From contig OZ234495.1 in the NCBI GenBank assembly GCA_965153455.1, positions 15,992,875-16,056,874 on the forward strand: 64,000 bases of DNA. The letters are read 5' to 3'. Source of the DNA: Sphagnum compactum (taxonomy: Eukaryota > Bryophyta > Sphagnopsida > Sphagnales). A program made the position numbers and the translations under genes. Below are positions 12,840 to 26,469 of the stretch, piece after piece. Within the stretch, counting starts at the first letter, position 1. Each line of letters begins with the position of its first letter. The notes under the pieces were generated by a model that saw only the letters and a program-made list of their open reading frames with translations, was not told where the DNA came from and did no database searches.

Positions 12840-13460
12840 GCATGCTTGCTTGCTTGCTTGCTTGCTGCATGTTGTCCCCAACTCATCAAAATTGCTTCCT
12901 CCCATGCACTCTTCTTGAAAGATTATTCAAAACTCCTCCATGTGTTGCCACCCACCATCCAGGAGTTGTCTCATCAGAATCTTCCTCTTCTTCTTCTGCT
13001 TCTGCTTCTTCTTCTTCTTCTTCTTCTTCTTCTTCACTCCTCCCCACCCATGCATGCATGCACTAGATTCAAGATTCTTCTTCAAAACTCCTCCCCACCA
13101 CCCAGGACTCTCAAATTCTTCTTCTTCTTCAAAAACTCCTCCCCAACCCATGCATTCTAGATCTTCCAAACTTAGAACTCCCCCATGACATACCCAATAA
13201 TTCAGATTCTTCTTCTTCTTCTTTCTTCTTCTTCAAAATTCTTCAGAATTCTTCTGCTTCTTCTTCCCTCTAGTGTCAGAAAGATTCTTGTTCAAAACTT
13301 CTGTACCCCATGTTCAACTCATCAGATCCCCTTCTTCAAACTCTTCCCATGGACTGGAATTTTTATTCATTCTTTGATTGAATAATGTGGCTAGACTTAT
13401 TAGTGCAATTTTTTCTCTTTTTTTTTTTTCCCCCTTTTTTTTTCCCCCCCTCCCAAAACT
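12840..13460. repeat. Pyrimidine-rich microsatellite and minisatellite block
   Basis: GCTT repeats (12845-12870), TTC repeats (12975-13036, 13201-13262) and long T/C runs (13415-13455) dominate. Copies of a longer unit, TTCAAAACTCCTCCCCACC and variants, recur near 12926, 13081 and 13128, with (TGCA)n words such as 13051-13063 between. The open frames here are only translations of this low-complexity DNA. Confidence 0.8.
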
Positions 13461-13462
13461 AA

Positions 13463-14599
13463 GAGTCTAGGACTTTGAGCTTCATGTTATTATTTATTTA
13501 TTTATTTATTTTTCCAATTTTGTGAAATACCAAAATTGGCCACTTTTTTCCTAAAAATAAGAAAAATTAGTTGCATTGAAACTAGGGGGAAAAAAAATTT
13601 CATCTTTTCAAGAAATTTCCCCAATTCTTTGGCCCTACAAGTCACAAATTTTGTTGAAAAAAAGTCTGAAGTCTTATGTAGTATGAAGGGAATTGCTTTT
13701 GTACAATTTTTGGTGATTTGAGTTATTGTTTGTGTATTTGAGTAACCTAGCTAACCATAGTGGTGGTTAGCTATGTACTAACCATAGGCATGCATCTATC
13801 TACATACAACCCCTAGTCATGGAATGCTTTGATTGCTTACCTACTACCTACATAGGTAGTAGTAACTACTTAAAAAATTCTCCACATACATATTTACATT
13901 TGATACCCACTTACTTATTTATCACTTATATGAATAGTTGTAACCTAGGTAAAGGTTGGGTAAGCGGGTCGAAAGAATAGGTTACCATGGTCAATCCTTG
14001 GTAACTCAGTTATGGTTCATTCACAACTGAATAATAAGACATATTCATAACCCATATGTTATCCCATTTGCAATACATGTTGCAATTTGTGGGTATTATG
14101 GGGTCACCACATAAACCATGTTTCTTCTCATTGTGTGGATTGTGCACTAGAGACAACCAGCACATGTGCAATGAAGAAAAAGAGAGAGAGAGAGAGAGTC
14201 CAAGCCATTCCCTCTGCTGCTGGCAATCATAAATACGAGCATCTTCTTCACCTTGCGGCTTCCAACTAGTATATAGTCACTTGCTTGTCAAGAGTGGGTC
14301 GGTGGGCTCAATATGAGTAATCGATCGGTCAATAATAATACATACGAGCAATGAACAAGCAATCAATAATCATGCAATCCTTTGCATGCTTGCTTTCGAT
14401 TGTTACTTACAATATGAGAGACCCCATCACTCACTCACACACACAACAACAAAAAAGAGAAGAAAGGGTTTTGAACTTTGGATTGTTATGTACGTACTTT
14501 GACTACTCACACAATGTTTTCTTGTCCATCACCTCCAGCCCGAAGGTAAACCCTTCCTCTTTGGGTTTTTTGTTCCTGGGTGGTAACCAACCTCATCAT
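13463..14599. other. AT-rich intergenic DNA
   Basis: No coding sequence can be supported. It contains ATTT repeats (13490-13512), CTAACCATAG-type words (13750-13790) and a short GA microsatellite (14178-14198). Confidence 0.6.
13841..13862. repeat. Perfect 10-bp inverted repeat
   Basis: CTACTACCTA and TAGGTAGTAG are separated by two bases. The surrounding 13735-14060 is rich in AACCTAG/AACCATAG-like words, resembling DNA around 60130-60300. It may be part of an old transposon end. Confidence 0.6.
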
Positions 14600-14809
14600 G
14601 GTGCATTCACACTTGATGTTAAGTCAGTGTTGAATGAAAATCTAGGTGGCATCCTAGGTGGCACCCAATGTTAATTGAGCGACAGCTTAATGTTAAGTGA
14701 ATGTTAACATCAAATGTTCATGGTAAGTAGGTGTAAGTCCTAAATGACTACTAGCATGGTGTTAGGGGACTCAACACTACAAAACCCTAACACCAAGTGT
14801 GAATGCACC
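14600..14809. mobile_element. MITE-like element, 210 bp, with about 23-bp terminal inverted repeats
   Basis: The left end GGTGCATTCACACTTGATGT matches the reverse complement of the right end, GGTGCATTCACACTTGGTGT, over about 23 bases with one or two mismatches. No coding capacity is present, and internal GTTAAGTG/GTTAACAT words repeat. A target-site duplication is not clear. The first bases resemble the ends of the larger elements at 18807 and 26470 (GGGTGCATTCAT, GGGTACATTCAT), so it may be a short relative. Defined by ends only; the transposase superfamily is unknown. Confidence 0.7.
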
Positions 14810-17800
14810 TTTATAAGTATTGTTTTTGTTTTACCCTTTAAAAAAAAAAAAAAAAGGCAATGAATGTGCATACAAGAAGAAGAAAGTTTTGATTGATGAT
14901 TGGAAGAAGTTTCTAAACGATGGAGAATTTTCCATTTTATCAAAAAATTTGGCTTTTCGGGCTTTTGTGCAATTGCCAATTTTTTTGTGTGGTTTTGGGG
15001 ATATTTTGAGTTCCTTCTTCACAAACAATCAGATTGCATGTATGGAGAGAGTAACTTCAACAAGGGTTTTGCGTGTCACATTGTGGCCTTGCCATTTACA
15101 TTAAAAAAGTATCTTTTAAGGCAAAAGAAGAAGAATTACCGAAAACTCAAATATATTTCACCACGCAAAAATATAATCTTCCCAAAAATTGCTCTAAAAG
15201 AAACCAAAAATCCTTCAAGATATTATTATTATAACTCTTATAACTAATCTCAAGTTTCAACACAAGCCAAAATATCATCTTTCAAAAATCCTTGTATAAA
15301 AATAGACCTATTATTATTATTATTATTATTACCTAGTAGGGGCCTATAAAAATCCCTTACACTACACATTGAATCAAGGTAGTCCTCTAGTCTCTTCACT
15401 TCACTCTTTACTTTTTCTACAAACAAAAGCAGCCAGACCTGTCAACAAGTAGTTTTAAGTATTTATAACTCCATCTTGCAACATGGGCAAAGGTAGAGTG
15501 CAAGTAACAACAACAACCACTTTTAAATACAAACTGGGAGAATCAGAGAAGCTCTTTCAGGCCCACACATTTTTAGCACAGAAATTGCATGTTGTTGTTC
15601 CTGATCCTTTTGCAGACTGCAAGTTTGAGAGCTTTAGTTTATATATACTCAGACTACTTTGAACCCCATGCCTAATGCACAGGTGTGTTATTTCAACAAT
15701 GTTTGGTTCATGTTTTAGTTTTTTTTTATAAAAACTTTTATCTTTTTTATTTTGTATTTTTATGTGTTTTCTGTTTTTTTTTATTATTTTGTATAATAAA
15801 ATAAAGTGTTTCTTTTTCACTTTTGTATTTTTGTTTATTTGGATGCAAGTTTGAAGTTTGGAGAAAGAAGACGACACACCTCATTCTTTTTCAAGTAGGG
15901 TTTTTCTTCATTATTATAAGTTTTATTTTTTTCTTATTTTCTACTCTTTATTTGGTTTCTTCTTTTTGGTAATTTTTTTTCTTTTAAAATGATTTTACTG
16001 TATTTCCCTTTCTTTGTTTCATTTGTTTCCAAATCCTTTTTATAGTGGGACGACAGGACGGATGGACGACGGGACGGATTCAGGGGAAGCTTCATTTAAC
16101 ATCCCGACGTCCTTTACTATACTCAGATTAGTTGGACTTTGTTTTGAATTGGGAAAGCTTTATTGGTGCCAACTAGAATACAAGATTTCTTACATAGGGT
16201 TTGATATATATATATATATGATTTTTTCATGAATAAAATAAAATGCCTGAATTTGCTAAATTTTAGGAAAATAAAATGTTTCCAAATTACCAAATTTGTA
16301 TGATAAGTGCGTGCCTCTAGGTACCCAAGGGAGAGAGAATTGCCTTAATTGGCATTCATAAATAAGAATCTCTTCACCATAAGGCTATTGCTCTTTTGTC
16401 GAGAGGTGGGCTCTATGTCAAACATTTCAATGTAGATCTAAAGCAGTTGGACAAGTGCAAGGAGACTCCTTCTCTTTGAAGGATGATGAAGAATAGTAAG
16501 GCATCAACTAGTCATCCACGAGCATGGATGGTGCTCAACACAAGGTTGTATTTTCGTGTTTTTGAGTGATAGTAACTCTTGAAAATGCATCATGACAACA
16601 TGTGAATTTGATGGATTGGATGTGAATTGAAATAATGTGGTTAATAATAGAGATTGGAGATGAGTGGGGGAAGCCATCTAATAGGAGGGGTATTTGGGCA
16701 TAATCAAGCAAGCTAAGAACATTTCAAGTGGGAAACATGAGCATGAAATGAGTAGGCAAGGTTCTACCAAAAATTTGTCTAAACCAAAAACATTAATGCA
16801 TCATCTATATTTAGTGGAATGGTGGTTGAGGAGCAATTTTTGAATGTGTCATACGGTTTTGTTATATCCATCTATGTATAAATTGCAAAATACCAAAGGT
16901 GAAAAAGAGGATAAGAGGTGTGGTCATGTATCTATTTGCATGGGTATGACGGGTCGACATAGTTTGCACACAAAAAATGGGGAAAAAGTAGGCTAGAAGA
17001 GATGTTTTCAACAATTGTCCATGTATTTGGGCATTTGGAAAATAAATTAATTTTGTTATTTGCATTGTTGAGATTAGTGGATGGTTGCAAAAGTGATTGG
17101 TTAATTTTTTATTAAAAGGGTAAGTTCTCAAGCCATTTATGGAGTGGAGGGTGTTGTGGGGATTTCTCATGGATGATTTGGTCAATGCAAGCAAGGGGAA
17201 GATGTGTATGCATATGGCCTAAACAAAAATTGTCACTTTGTAAGTAGTATGGGAAGGGTTGATATTACGTGCATAAGATCATCATTGAGTTGCAAACGAG
17301 GTTGTAAACATCCAAATTTGGTCAAATTGTTAGTCATGGCATTCCCTTTTATACCTTTGTGGGATTTTACTTTAAGTTATTAGACTAAATAATTATGTTG
17401 TTGTATGTTAGAAATGATTGCATGTAGTATGTAGTTGCCTAAGTGATGGTGATATGATGAAGGATTTTGATTCTTGCAATTATCTAGAGATAAGAAGAAC
17501 TGAAGTTGCTTCTAAATATGTGCATGTTGGTAGGTTGGTCAATCAAAAGGAGGTTGGTTGCTTGGGGAAGGGCCATTAGTTGAACCAAGAGGATATTTTG
17601 CCAACCTAGGAGGCAAGATGGTATTTGGATGGGGAATAAACATGATGTCTTGCACAAGTGGAACTCTTGTCTTCAATGATAAAGTCATCTACATGTGAAT
17701 GCTTTGGAATTTAAGGGGGTGGTGGTGGAGATGAGGTGTGTATGTAAGGAAGAGAGGGAGGCAAGAAGTAAGAATGTTTAAGTGAGAGGAAGGATTGTTT

Positions 17801-18806
17801 CCATTGTTTTGATAAACTCATTTGGGAATGGGGTGTGTGAGATGGTGGAGGTTGATAGGTTGGGATGGGTATGGTGAATTTGTTTGAAATGATTGTGGAA
17901 AGCAATAGTGGTTTTAGGAAGGATGGTGGGATTGTGGGGAGTTTGTGCACACAAACAAAGAAAAGGGCATTAGATTCTTGGGGGGACATTATGTGTTTAT
18001 TTTTCTCATGTTATGTGCATCAACAAAGGTATTATTTGGAGGTATTTATGCAGGGGACTCTTCAAATTTCCCACCTTCAAATTATCCATATTTAAAGCAT
18101 CTTAAATTGAATTTAAATTTGATGTTTGCATTGAATTGTAGCATCATATATTTGCTTGAATTTTTGGTTTTAGTTGAAAACAAAAAATGATGAGGGTGCA
18201 AATAGGAGAACATGAACCACATTTGCCTACTAAAGGGAGTATTTTGGGGGAATTTTTTTGAATTCTTTTTTTTTAAATTTAAAAAAAATTATGTCAATGT
18301 TTATGTAAAAGGTTTCAAAGTATATTTAATTTTCAAAAGTCTTGAAGTCTATTTATAAATCCTTTTAGTGCTTTAAAAATGCAATACAATGTTTAATGAA
18401 TGTTTTTGAGAACTTGTTATACATTGAATTTTTTTACATTAATTTACATGTTCTAATAATATATTATGAATCTTAGTATATTAAAAAAATCTTATACTTT
18501 CAACACCAAATTAAATTACTATTTTTGAACATGAAAAATTAAACAAGCATTACACTTGTTATGGTTTTTATTAGTGTGATTACATCCATGAAAAATTTAT
18601 TTGTGTGTTACCAAATAAATTTCATGCATGAAATGTTTAAATTCATTTTTAGCAAACACTTCCACAAACATTTTGGTACCATATCTCATTTCAAATTATG
18701 AACACCATATTTGGCACCCATAAAATCACATATTATAGATAGTGGACAATTGGTTTGTTTCGATGGGAGAAAAGATATTAAGAAAATAATGCAAATTTTG
18801 CGTTTT
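14810..18806. other. AT-rich gene-poor DNA
   Basis: No coding sequence can be supported. A (TTA)n stretch lies at 15308-15331, a (TA)n run at 16205-16219, and a GGACG-rich patch at 16048-16080. The 16.5-18.1 kb part is slightly more GC-rich and G-rich on the plus strand, with frames broken by many stops; it may be a decayed transposon, but no motif survives. Confidence 0.55.
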
Positions 18807-19599
18807 GGGTGCATTCATGGTTGGGTACCACAACAAGAACCATAACACCTGTTTGTATTGTGTCATGAGTCCTAAAGCCATGACTTAACAAAATGACTAT
18901 TTAGAGATGTTAAACAATGAAAGGGAGATATGTATGCTTAAGATTTCAACCAATAAGTGTTATGATGAATGATTCAAATCAATTGAACAAATTTTGTATG
19001 TCCTATTCAAGTATAAACTAAAAAGGAATGCAGGACTACTTAGACATTCCAAAATAACATACTTTCATTTGAAGTGCCAAAACCCTATTAAAACATCAAA
19101 TAATGTCCTTTTATTGCACCCATATCTCCTATACTTCTTTCCAAACCTTTGGAATGTAAACTTTTAATTAATAAAATTAATTTGATTGTTCTTATTAACA
19201 CATTTATTTTATGAAAAAATCCAAGATTCTAGCATCAATGACACAAAATTTGGTGATTTATCATATTAAAAATTTATGCCATCATATGGAACATACTTTA
19301 TTCTATTTGTGGTTAAAATATAAAGCAATGTGAACAAGTATTGTTAATCTTGTTGAGTCTTTTTCGATAAAACTATGCAATGGGACAAAGGTCCTAAGCC
19401 ATCTTTCAAGACACTTGAAAACATGTTTTAATAATCCAAATCACAAAAAATCACCACCATTTTAATATAAAAAAACTTGAATATCTAATGAAAAAATAAA
19501 TTTACCAAATAAATTATTTTGAATGTAATGTTCATTCAAAATAGTGTCTTAAAAATGATTTTGAAATTCCTTTAGTGTACCCCTACTATGAATGAACCC
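18807..19599. mobile_element. Non-autonomous TIR element, copy A (about 793 bp)
   Basis: The left end reads GGGTGCATTCATGGTTGGGT. The right end, reverse complemented, reads GGGTTCATTCATAGTAGGGG. These form imperfect inverted repeats of about 24 bases. The interior aligns through most of its length with copy B at 26470-27903, sharing for example a CACAACAAGAACCATRACAC block just inside the left end and a TTGTTGAGTC-TTTTCGAT block in the middle. There is no coding sequence, so mobility would need an enzyme from elsewhere. The target duplication is not clear. Confidence 0.78.
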
Positions 19600-22270
19600 T
19601 TCTAGAATCGAAGTTAATAAGGCATGCATTGCAACCAAAGTAAGTGAACCACCAAGTTGGTACATGCAAACTTTCATCAACTCTTTGTAATTCTAACTCA
19701 AAAAGTTGTAGAAAATGTATGTGACAAGGCTTCCATATGGTAACAAAAAAAACATTGTTATATTAATTGGAGGTTAATTTATGGTTACATCCATGTCATG
19801 TTTTCTAAATAGTCTATAATTTGGTGCAATTGTGTTAATTGAATTGAGATATGCTTTCCATTTAATTGTGTAGGCCAAATTTGTGCAAGTGGTGCCAAAG
19901 GTGTCAATGGAATGAAAATGTAAATCTTAAAGATTCATTCTATTTTAAGACTACATGTAGTTGGTTAGAGGGTGGTCATAGGTCTAGGGATGGCAAGACT
20001 AGTTGAGGGCAACATTTTTTAACTATCGTTTTTTTTGTTAAAATGTGAAACTCAAAATTCAAAATAAAGGATTTTGGAGGGGTTTAGTTGCTAGAAGTGA
20101 AAAAATAAAATAAAAATTGCGATATTTGTATATTGGATTTTCATTGAATAACCAAAAATATAAAAGGATGATTATAGATTTATATTATATTTTTGGTTTA
20201 TGACCAATTTTGGTTAAATCATCCTAGGGATGATTGCCACTTCAATTACAATTAAAGATGCTTCAAAAAACACTAGTTGAAGGTCAATGGTAGGGGTTAG
20301 GTTTAGCTAGGTAAATGAACATGTAATGTGTTAGGAAAAGGATATGACGTTTGTGGCTTTTGGTGAATGTGCAAAAGAGTTAATAGTGTAAGCAATTAGT
20401 ATCATATGAAAAATGATTAATATAGGATAATTATTGTTGATAATTCTAGTGATGAAATTTTGAGAAGTTGGTACATGGGTGATTTTGCATAATCTTTTGT
20501 AGGCTTGTAGAATCTATCATATGGTTGTCCTTGGACAATTCCAAGGACAATTCTAGAGACAACTCATAACCACTTCATCATTTTCCAACTTAACTACCTC
20601 AATTTTTTTTAATAACTACCTTATTCTTTTCCTGTAACCCATCGGTAGGGATATGAAAAAAAATCCTATTTCATTTTCAAGCTTAACTACCTCAATCCTT
20701 TACTAATAATTACCTCCCTCTTTTACCTTATCCACCATGGATATAATGTTTAATAAAATTTCAACTAAACTTGAAATTGATATAAATAATAACAAGATAT
20801 TGAAAACCAAATGGAAACATGATAAGAAAAAAAAAGGTTGAACGTCATTGTTAGTGCGCAACAATGTGGAGCCCAAGTAAAATTAGGCAGAAAGGATGTG
20901 AAGGCATAACATATTAGTTTTGTGAGGATATTATATTTCAATTTGAAGGGAACGGATGAATGAAAAATTGTGTGAAGGGCATTAATAATATGCATGAAAA
21001 AAGAAATGTCAAAGGCATGAAAATTTTCTTAATATGCATATATGTACCATATACGCATGCTTTTCCTTTGATTCAAGTGTGAGCTTGGTTTTTGTATGCT
21101 AAAGAAATGTGAGATCATTATTTAGGGGGGAAGATTGGGGGAGCAAGGATTCAATACAATGTTTTCATTTAATTGTTGGGAGAGATTAGGAGTGTGTATT
21201 GTGATGTTGACATGCAATAGAATTTGGAGGGTTTTAGATAGATGTGTGTGGGTACATGGATGGGTTGTGAGGTGTGAGAAAGAGGTAAGGAATGAATGCA
21301 AGGTCGTGAGGTTCTTGAATTGGATTGTATATAATATACGGTTGAAATAGCCAAACTTATATTATGATCATAGAATTTTTCACTTTCACGTCTAGTTTAT
21401 AGCCAACTTTGATCAAATTGTCTTTTGGATGAATGTCACTTCGAAGTCAAAATTAAATGTTTCACATAATATGCAAAATGTTGAAACTTTTTCTTTTGTA
21501 TTTTGAGTGTTATTCATATAACCTCCCTATAATTCTCTGAGTATTTAGTCACATAATGAAACAATAATTGTTTCATTAACAAAATGGGTGACACTCTTTA
21601 AATTAACACCCTCATTTTTTTCAAAAACATTCAAAATCCCTTACCTGAAAAGTAAAAGAAGTTTATGCCAAGGACATAAAAAATTCTCACGTCTATTCAC
21701 TAAGGCTATCACCTTCATTAAGAGATGCCCAAACATGTGTTGTGGGGTATCAAAAATGGCATTGAACCCCATTGGTTATCTTGATGGTTTAAAAATTTCA
21801 TAATCGATGTTCTCATCACACGAAACAACTAGTTCTCTTATATATAACTTGCCATCTTAAAAAAAAACAATAACTGCTTAGAAAAGCATGACTATTTGAA
21901 TTTCTAAAATAACAAAAAATGAAGGTTGTTCTATTTTGATTCTTTTTTTTTAGAAAAAAATTATGGGTTTTAACTTTTAAATATTCCAAAAAAAACCATA
22001 TTGATAGCTATAAAAAAATTAATAACTCAAAAAAATTAGTTCAAAGCTATGAAATCCCCTATTTGGGTGCTTTACCTTGCACATTAATTTATTAATTATT
22101 TATCCAATTATCACATATTGTGAAACATTCAAAAAAAAATCCTAATATATTTCAAAGGTACTTATCTTATATTTGTGTATGAATTTCCCACATTTAAAAA
22201 ACATGCATAGTTCAATTAATAACCTTTCCATTTAATTTTCATGTATAATAAAACACATAAGGAAAAATTT
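19600..22270. other. AT-rich gene-poor DNA
   Basis: No gene, RNA gene or complete element was recognised. All open frames are short and of skewed AT-rich composition. Confidence 0.55.
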
Positions 22271-22616
22271 CTTGATGTTTCTAGAATGTACTTTACATCC
22301 ATGAATGACAACATATAAAGAATAAATGCAACAAACTTCAACGTTTTGCGTGTCATGACCTACATATGTTAAATCCACAATAACTTTCACTTCATGCTTG
22401 ACAAGTTTGGTTGCCCATTTGAATTAATTTTTTCGCCAAATTCCTTGATGTATTTGGAAGGTACCTTACACTCTTTTAATGGCCTTCTAAACCGAAAGAA
22501 CATGTGTAACAATCGTCCCCCTTTTACATGTCATGACCTACCTATGTTTAAGTTCATGATAACCTTCATTTTGTGATTAACAAGTTCGGTTGCCCATTTA
22601 AGTTGATTTTGGGCAA
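22271..22616. repeat. Two-copy tandem duplication, 173-bp period
   Basis: CTTGATGT begins a unit at 22271 and again at 22444. Both units share in order CTTGATGT, GTCATGACCTAC-TATGTT, AACTTTCA/AACCTTCA and AAGTT-GGTTGCCCATTT. The copies are diverged, so the duplication is old. Confidence 0.75.
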
Positions 22617-24271
22617 GACCAAAAATAATTTCTTACCACCTCATCCTAGGTTTAAAGAAATTTTTCTCCATCCATATATAAGAAAAATATTAATTTGATC
22701 ATTGAAAGAATTTTTTTTAAAACTACATATATTATCACAACAAGGAAAAAACAAAATAAAAACAATGACAAACACATCTAGGAAGAGACTATGTTCTAGA
22801 AAGTAGTTTTGCTTTAGCCTATAAACTTAAAAGGAATCTAAAAAATGTTTTGTTTATGAAAACTAGATGAAACATGAAAGGGTAGTTATTTTCCAGTCTT
22901 TGGATAATACTTCAATGAAATTGAATTTCATTTTGAACTTGTTGCCTTCACATCCTTACTTATTGATTTCATAGTTGTAGCCCTTGCCTTCCATTAGTTG
23001 TTTTAATAAACAACTATTATCCTATTATAATAAATTTTCAACAAATATGTTTTTAAAAGTGTAATGAATAAAAGTTTGCATTTAAGTTGACTACCTTTTT
23101 GTTGCAACTACCATCCTCCCCAAAATATTTTAGAAAATAAAAAAAATTATCAATAAAATTATGTAATTAGAGCTATTTTATTCTACATCAAATCAATACT
23201 AAAAATCTCTTTTGCATTCAAGAAATCAAGGAAAAACACCCCAAAAAAAATGTCACTTGACTTTCAGCCAAAATTTATTATATTTCTTCTTCACATAAAT
23301 ACACACCAATATTTTTAGAATCACTCACATAGAATGATAATGATTAATAGAATGAAAGAATGAACCCAAAAGATAATAAAGAACCAAAAGTGATTCCCCA
23401 CCACACATGGGTTTGCATTATTTTGCTATATATATTTTTGCTTTATTTTAATTTTCTTCCTATATCTTAATTAATGAAAAATTACCTTATTTAAAAATTT
23501 TAATTACTTCAATGGCTTCATCCCATAATAAATAAGGGATAATAAATATGAACCTATCACTAATAATTAAATCATTATTAATATATCTTCTTGATTAGTT
23601 AGACTAAAAAGTTTACCCATTAACAAATATTCTTTTATTGAAATTGTATTCTATAATTAACTTATGATTATTTTGCTCCGAAGTTAATCATTGAGAGTAA
23701 TATTGTCAAGCAACATTTTGATTCCAGAATTAACCTTTAATTATTTTGCTATTTGACATAATTATTGTCAATTAATAGGAACATATAAATGCCACACATG
23801 TGGGCCAATCATTGTGTGGCCACTACAATTGACCAGTTCTATAATCAATTCAATTTTTTTCAAGTTTTTATGATACCCACATTATCTTGTGTGAATTTGC
23901 AAAAGTTAATGTCATGGATACAAAAAACCACAAGAACAAAGGTTAAAGGAAATGTTTAAGTCTAACTTTCAAACAAGGAACAAGACAAAATTATGTGATT
24001 CAAAAAAAAAAACACAAGAACACGAGATGTGTAAAACAAACGTAAAAACGAATCCTTAATATGCTAACATATGCAATTATGACCATGAAAATATCATGAC
24101 AAAGCTATGATGCAAAATCGTGCTTAAGATTGGTGTTGAACAAACTAAAGGAAATGAAGGGTCTTATTCCTATTTATACCCCTTTGGAGATCAAATTCAA
24201 GGAAGTTTTCAAGGAGGTTTCTATGTGTGCATCAAGTACGGAAGTTTTTTGGGAACCTTCATAATTGGAAT
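22617..24271. other. AT-rich gene-poor DNA
   Basis: Nothing coding or structured was found beyond A/T runs. Confidence 0.5.
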
Positions 24272-24392
24272 TGATTATGAATTAACTGGAAGTTAACTCG
24301 AACTTAACTATGAGTTAACTAAAACTTAACTACGAGTTAATTACGAATTAACTGGAACTTAACTAAAAGTTAACTAAGACTTAGCTAAAAAT
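24272..24392. repeat. Tandem array of an 11-12 bp GTTAACT-centred unit
   Basis: About ten units of the form GARNTTAACTAN follow one another, several containing the self-complementary AGTTAACT, with internal alternation of GAACTTAACT and GAGTTAACT. No coding frame explains it. It lies in gene-poor DNA, about 4 kb from the nearest gene-like island. Confidence 0.85.
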
Positions 24393-26469
24393 TATGAATG
24401 AAAATTTATGGATGAATTCCATCTATTAGAAGATGATGTCTAATGTTCACATTCGTCATAATTGATCCCATTTTCACATTCTTGTGTTGTTGACTGCATC
24501 TAAATTTGTGGTACAAAACATTTTACAAGAATTATTTAACATGTTTAATATGCATTATGGTATGTGCATTTTAAAATTAACATTAAACATCAAATGAATT
24601 AAAATGACATGAATTTAATAATTCATAAAAATAATGGAGTTTTAATACATAAATTATTGTTGAACATATATATGGTTTACCATATATTGGTGTGGCATTG
24701 GTATATAAATCTCTTAAAGACAATACCAAAATGGTACCAATATTAAACACATTGTCAATTTCATACATGTTATGGTGTGAGTATAAATCAAAATCATAAA
24801 ATAATGTTATGAATATAGTAAAAAACCTTCAACACCATGAAAGGATTCTAAAATGAGTCCTATTATGGATTCTTATAATTGTTTAATTTATGTAAGAATG
24901 TGTGATTACAATAATTATTAATTCATGATTATTTATAATGTGATACAATATGGCTTGAGGTTCTGATTTAAGATTAAATTCCATTTGTTTATGATGCTTT
25001 GGTAAAAGATATTGAAAGTCAATGTGAGGTTTTTAAAGGTTATTTTTCTTCCTAGGCTTCCTAAATGCCTTTTAAATCCAACCCATTTAAGATCCCAATT
25101 TGGGCACATGTGACCTTGGTATTAAGATCCTTGTTGGACCATGTTATATTCCTTCTACAAGGTTTTGAGGTGTTACATTCAAGATTCAGAAATGAGTTGA
25201 TTGATAATACATGAAATCTTTAACATGATTTTTCACAAATTCATAACTAATTTGAAATGTGTTAAAAAAATTAGCTTCAATTTGAGTTGAGATCAAAAAA
25301 TCTTTTTTTAAGGAAAAAATGAATGTAGGAAAAAATTGAAGTTCATAAATTGAATTTATGAACATTATGGTATTTAAATATTTAAAAATCAAAATATATT
25401 GTATTGAGAAATTTTTTTATGCTTATTTTTAAAATATTTTATTCTTAAATTCCTCATTTCATGGTGGCCTAATTTTTAAAAAAAAATTTGACATTACTAT
25501 GACATACTTTTTGAGTTCACATTTTTCATTTTATCTTTATGACAAACATAGTGTCATCATTTCAGAAGCTCATTATAAGTCCACATTTTAAAAAAAAATT
25601 CATTCATATTTTAAAATAGAATTTCCACTAAATTCTATTACAACATGGATAATTTAAAATTTAACAATGTTAATGTTAAATATGGCTTTACATTTTAAGT
25701 TCATCTACAATTTTAAAGCTATGATTATAATAGTCTAAATAATCTTGCTAATTGTTCTTTCACCCAAATTCAAGTTATACCAATTGTGCAATGACAAAAA
25801 AAAAAAAGTAATGAATATTGAAAATAAAATTTTCACATCCTATTGGTGATTGATTGGTAAATAATAATACTTGTTGAATTTTCATACATTTTAAATCCAA
25901 CTTTAAACCTTGATAACTTCATAATCAAATATTACATTGGATCATCCTTAATACCATTACTTATACCATTTAATACACCAAGGAAAAATTTACATACATG
26001 TTCAACACTAAAACACACCAATCATTGTGCAAGAACCCCTACAAGTGGTTTATCATTTGATGATCTTGTGTTTATGGCAAGTTCACAAAAAATCATGAAA
26101 ATTATGCAAATTAAAACTATGCAACCGACACATGGTTAGGTATTTGGAAGCAAAATTAACTTAGTAATGAAAATAACTTTTAAATAATAATCCTAGGTCT
26201 TTAGTTGTCATTCACAAAGTGATTTGCCATTCAATGTATAATTTGTGTAAATTGAACAAATGTGAATGATTTGAATCCACATTTGTGTAAGTTGTACCCA
26301 AATGTCAAGTATCTCCCTTCTTGGCAACACCGTTATCCCATGACCACAAATCAACCCATCATCAAACACTATAATAACACATGGGCACATTATGGCCACA
26401 TGGCTTGTTGGTCACAATAGATTCAAACATTTCATATGATTATACTTCCACATTCCAATTGCTATAAAA
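24393..26469. other. AT-rich gene-poor DNA
   Basis: No supported genes. Only short AT-rich frames occur. Confidence 0.5.

Noticed and set aside
12393-13388. Several overlapping open frames upstream of the BPP gene
   Set aside because: They are translations of TTC, CTT and CTCC repeats.
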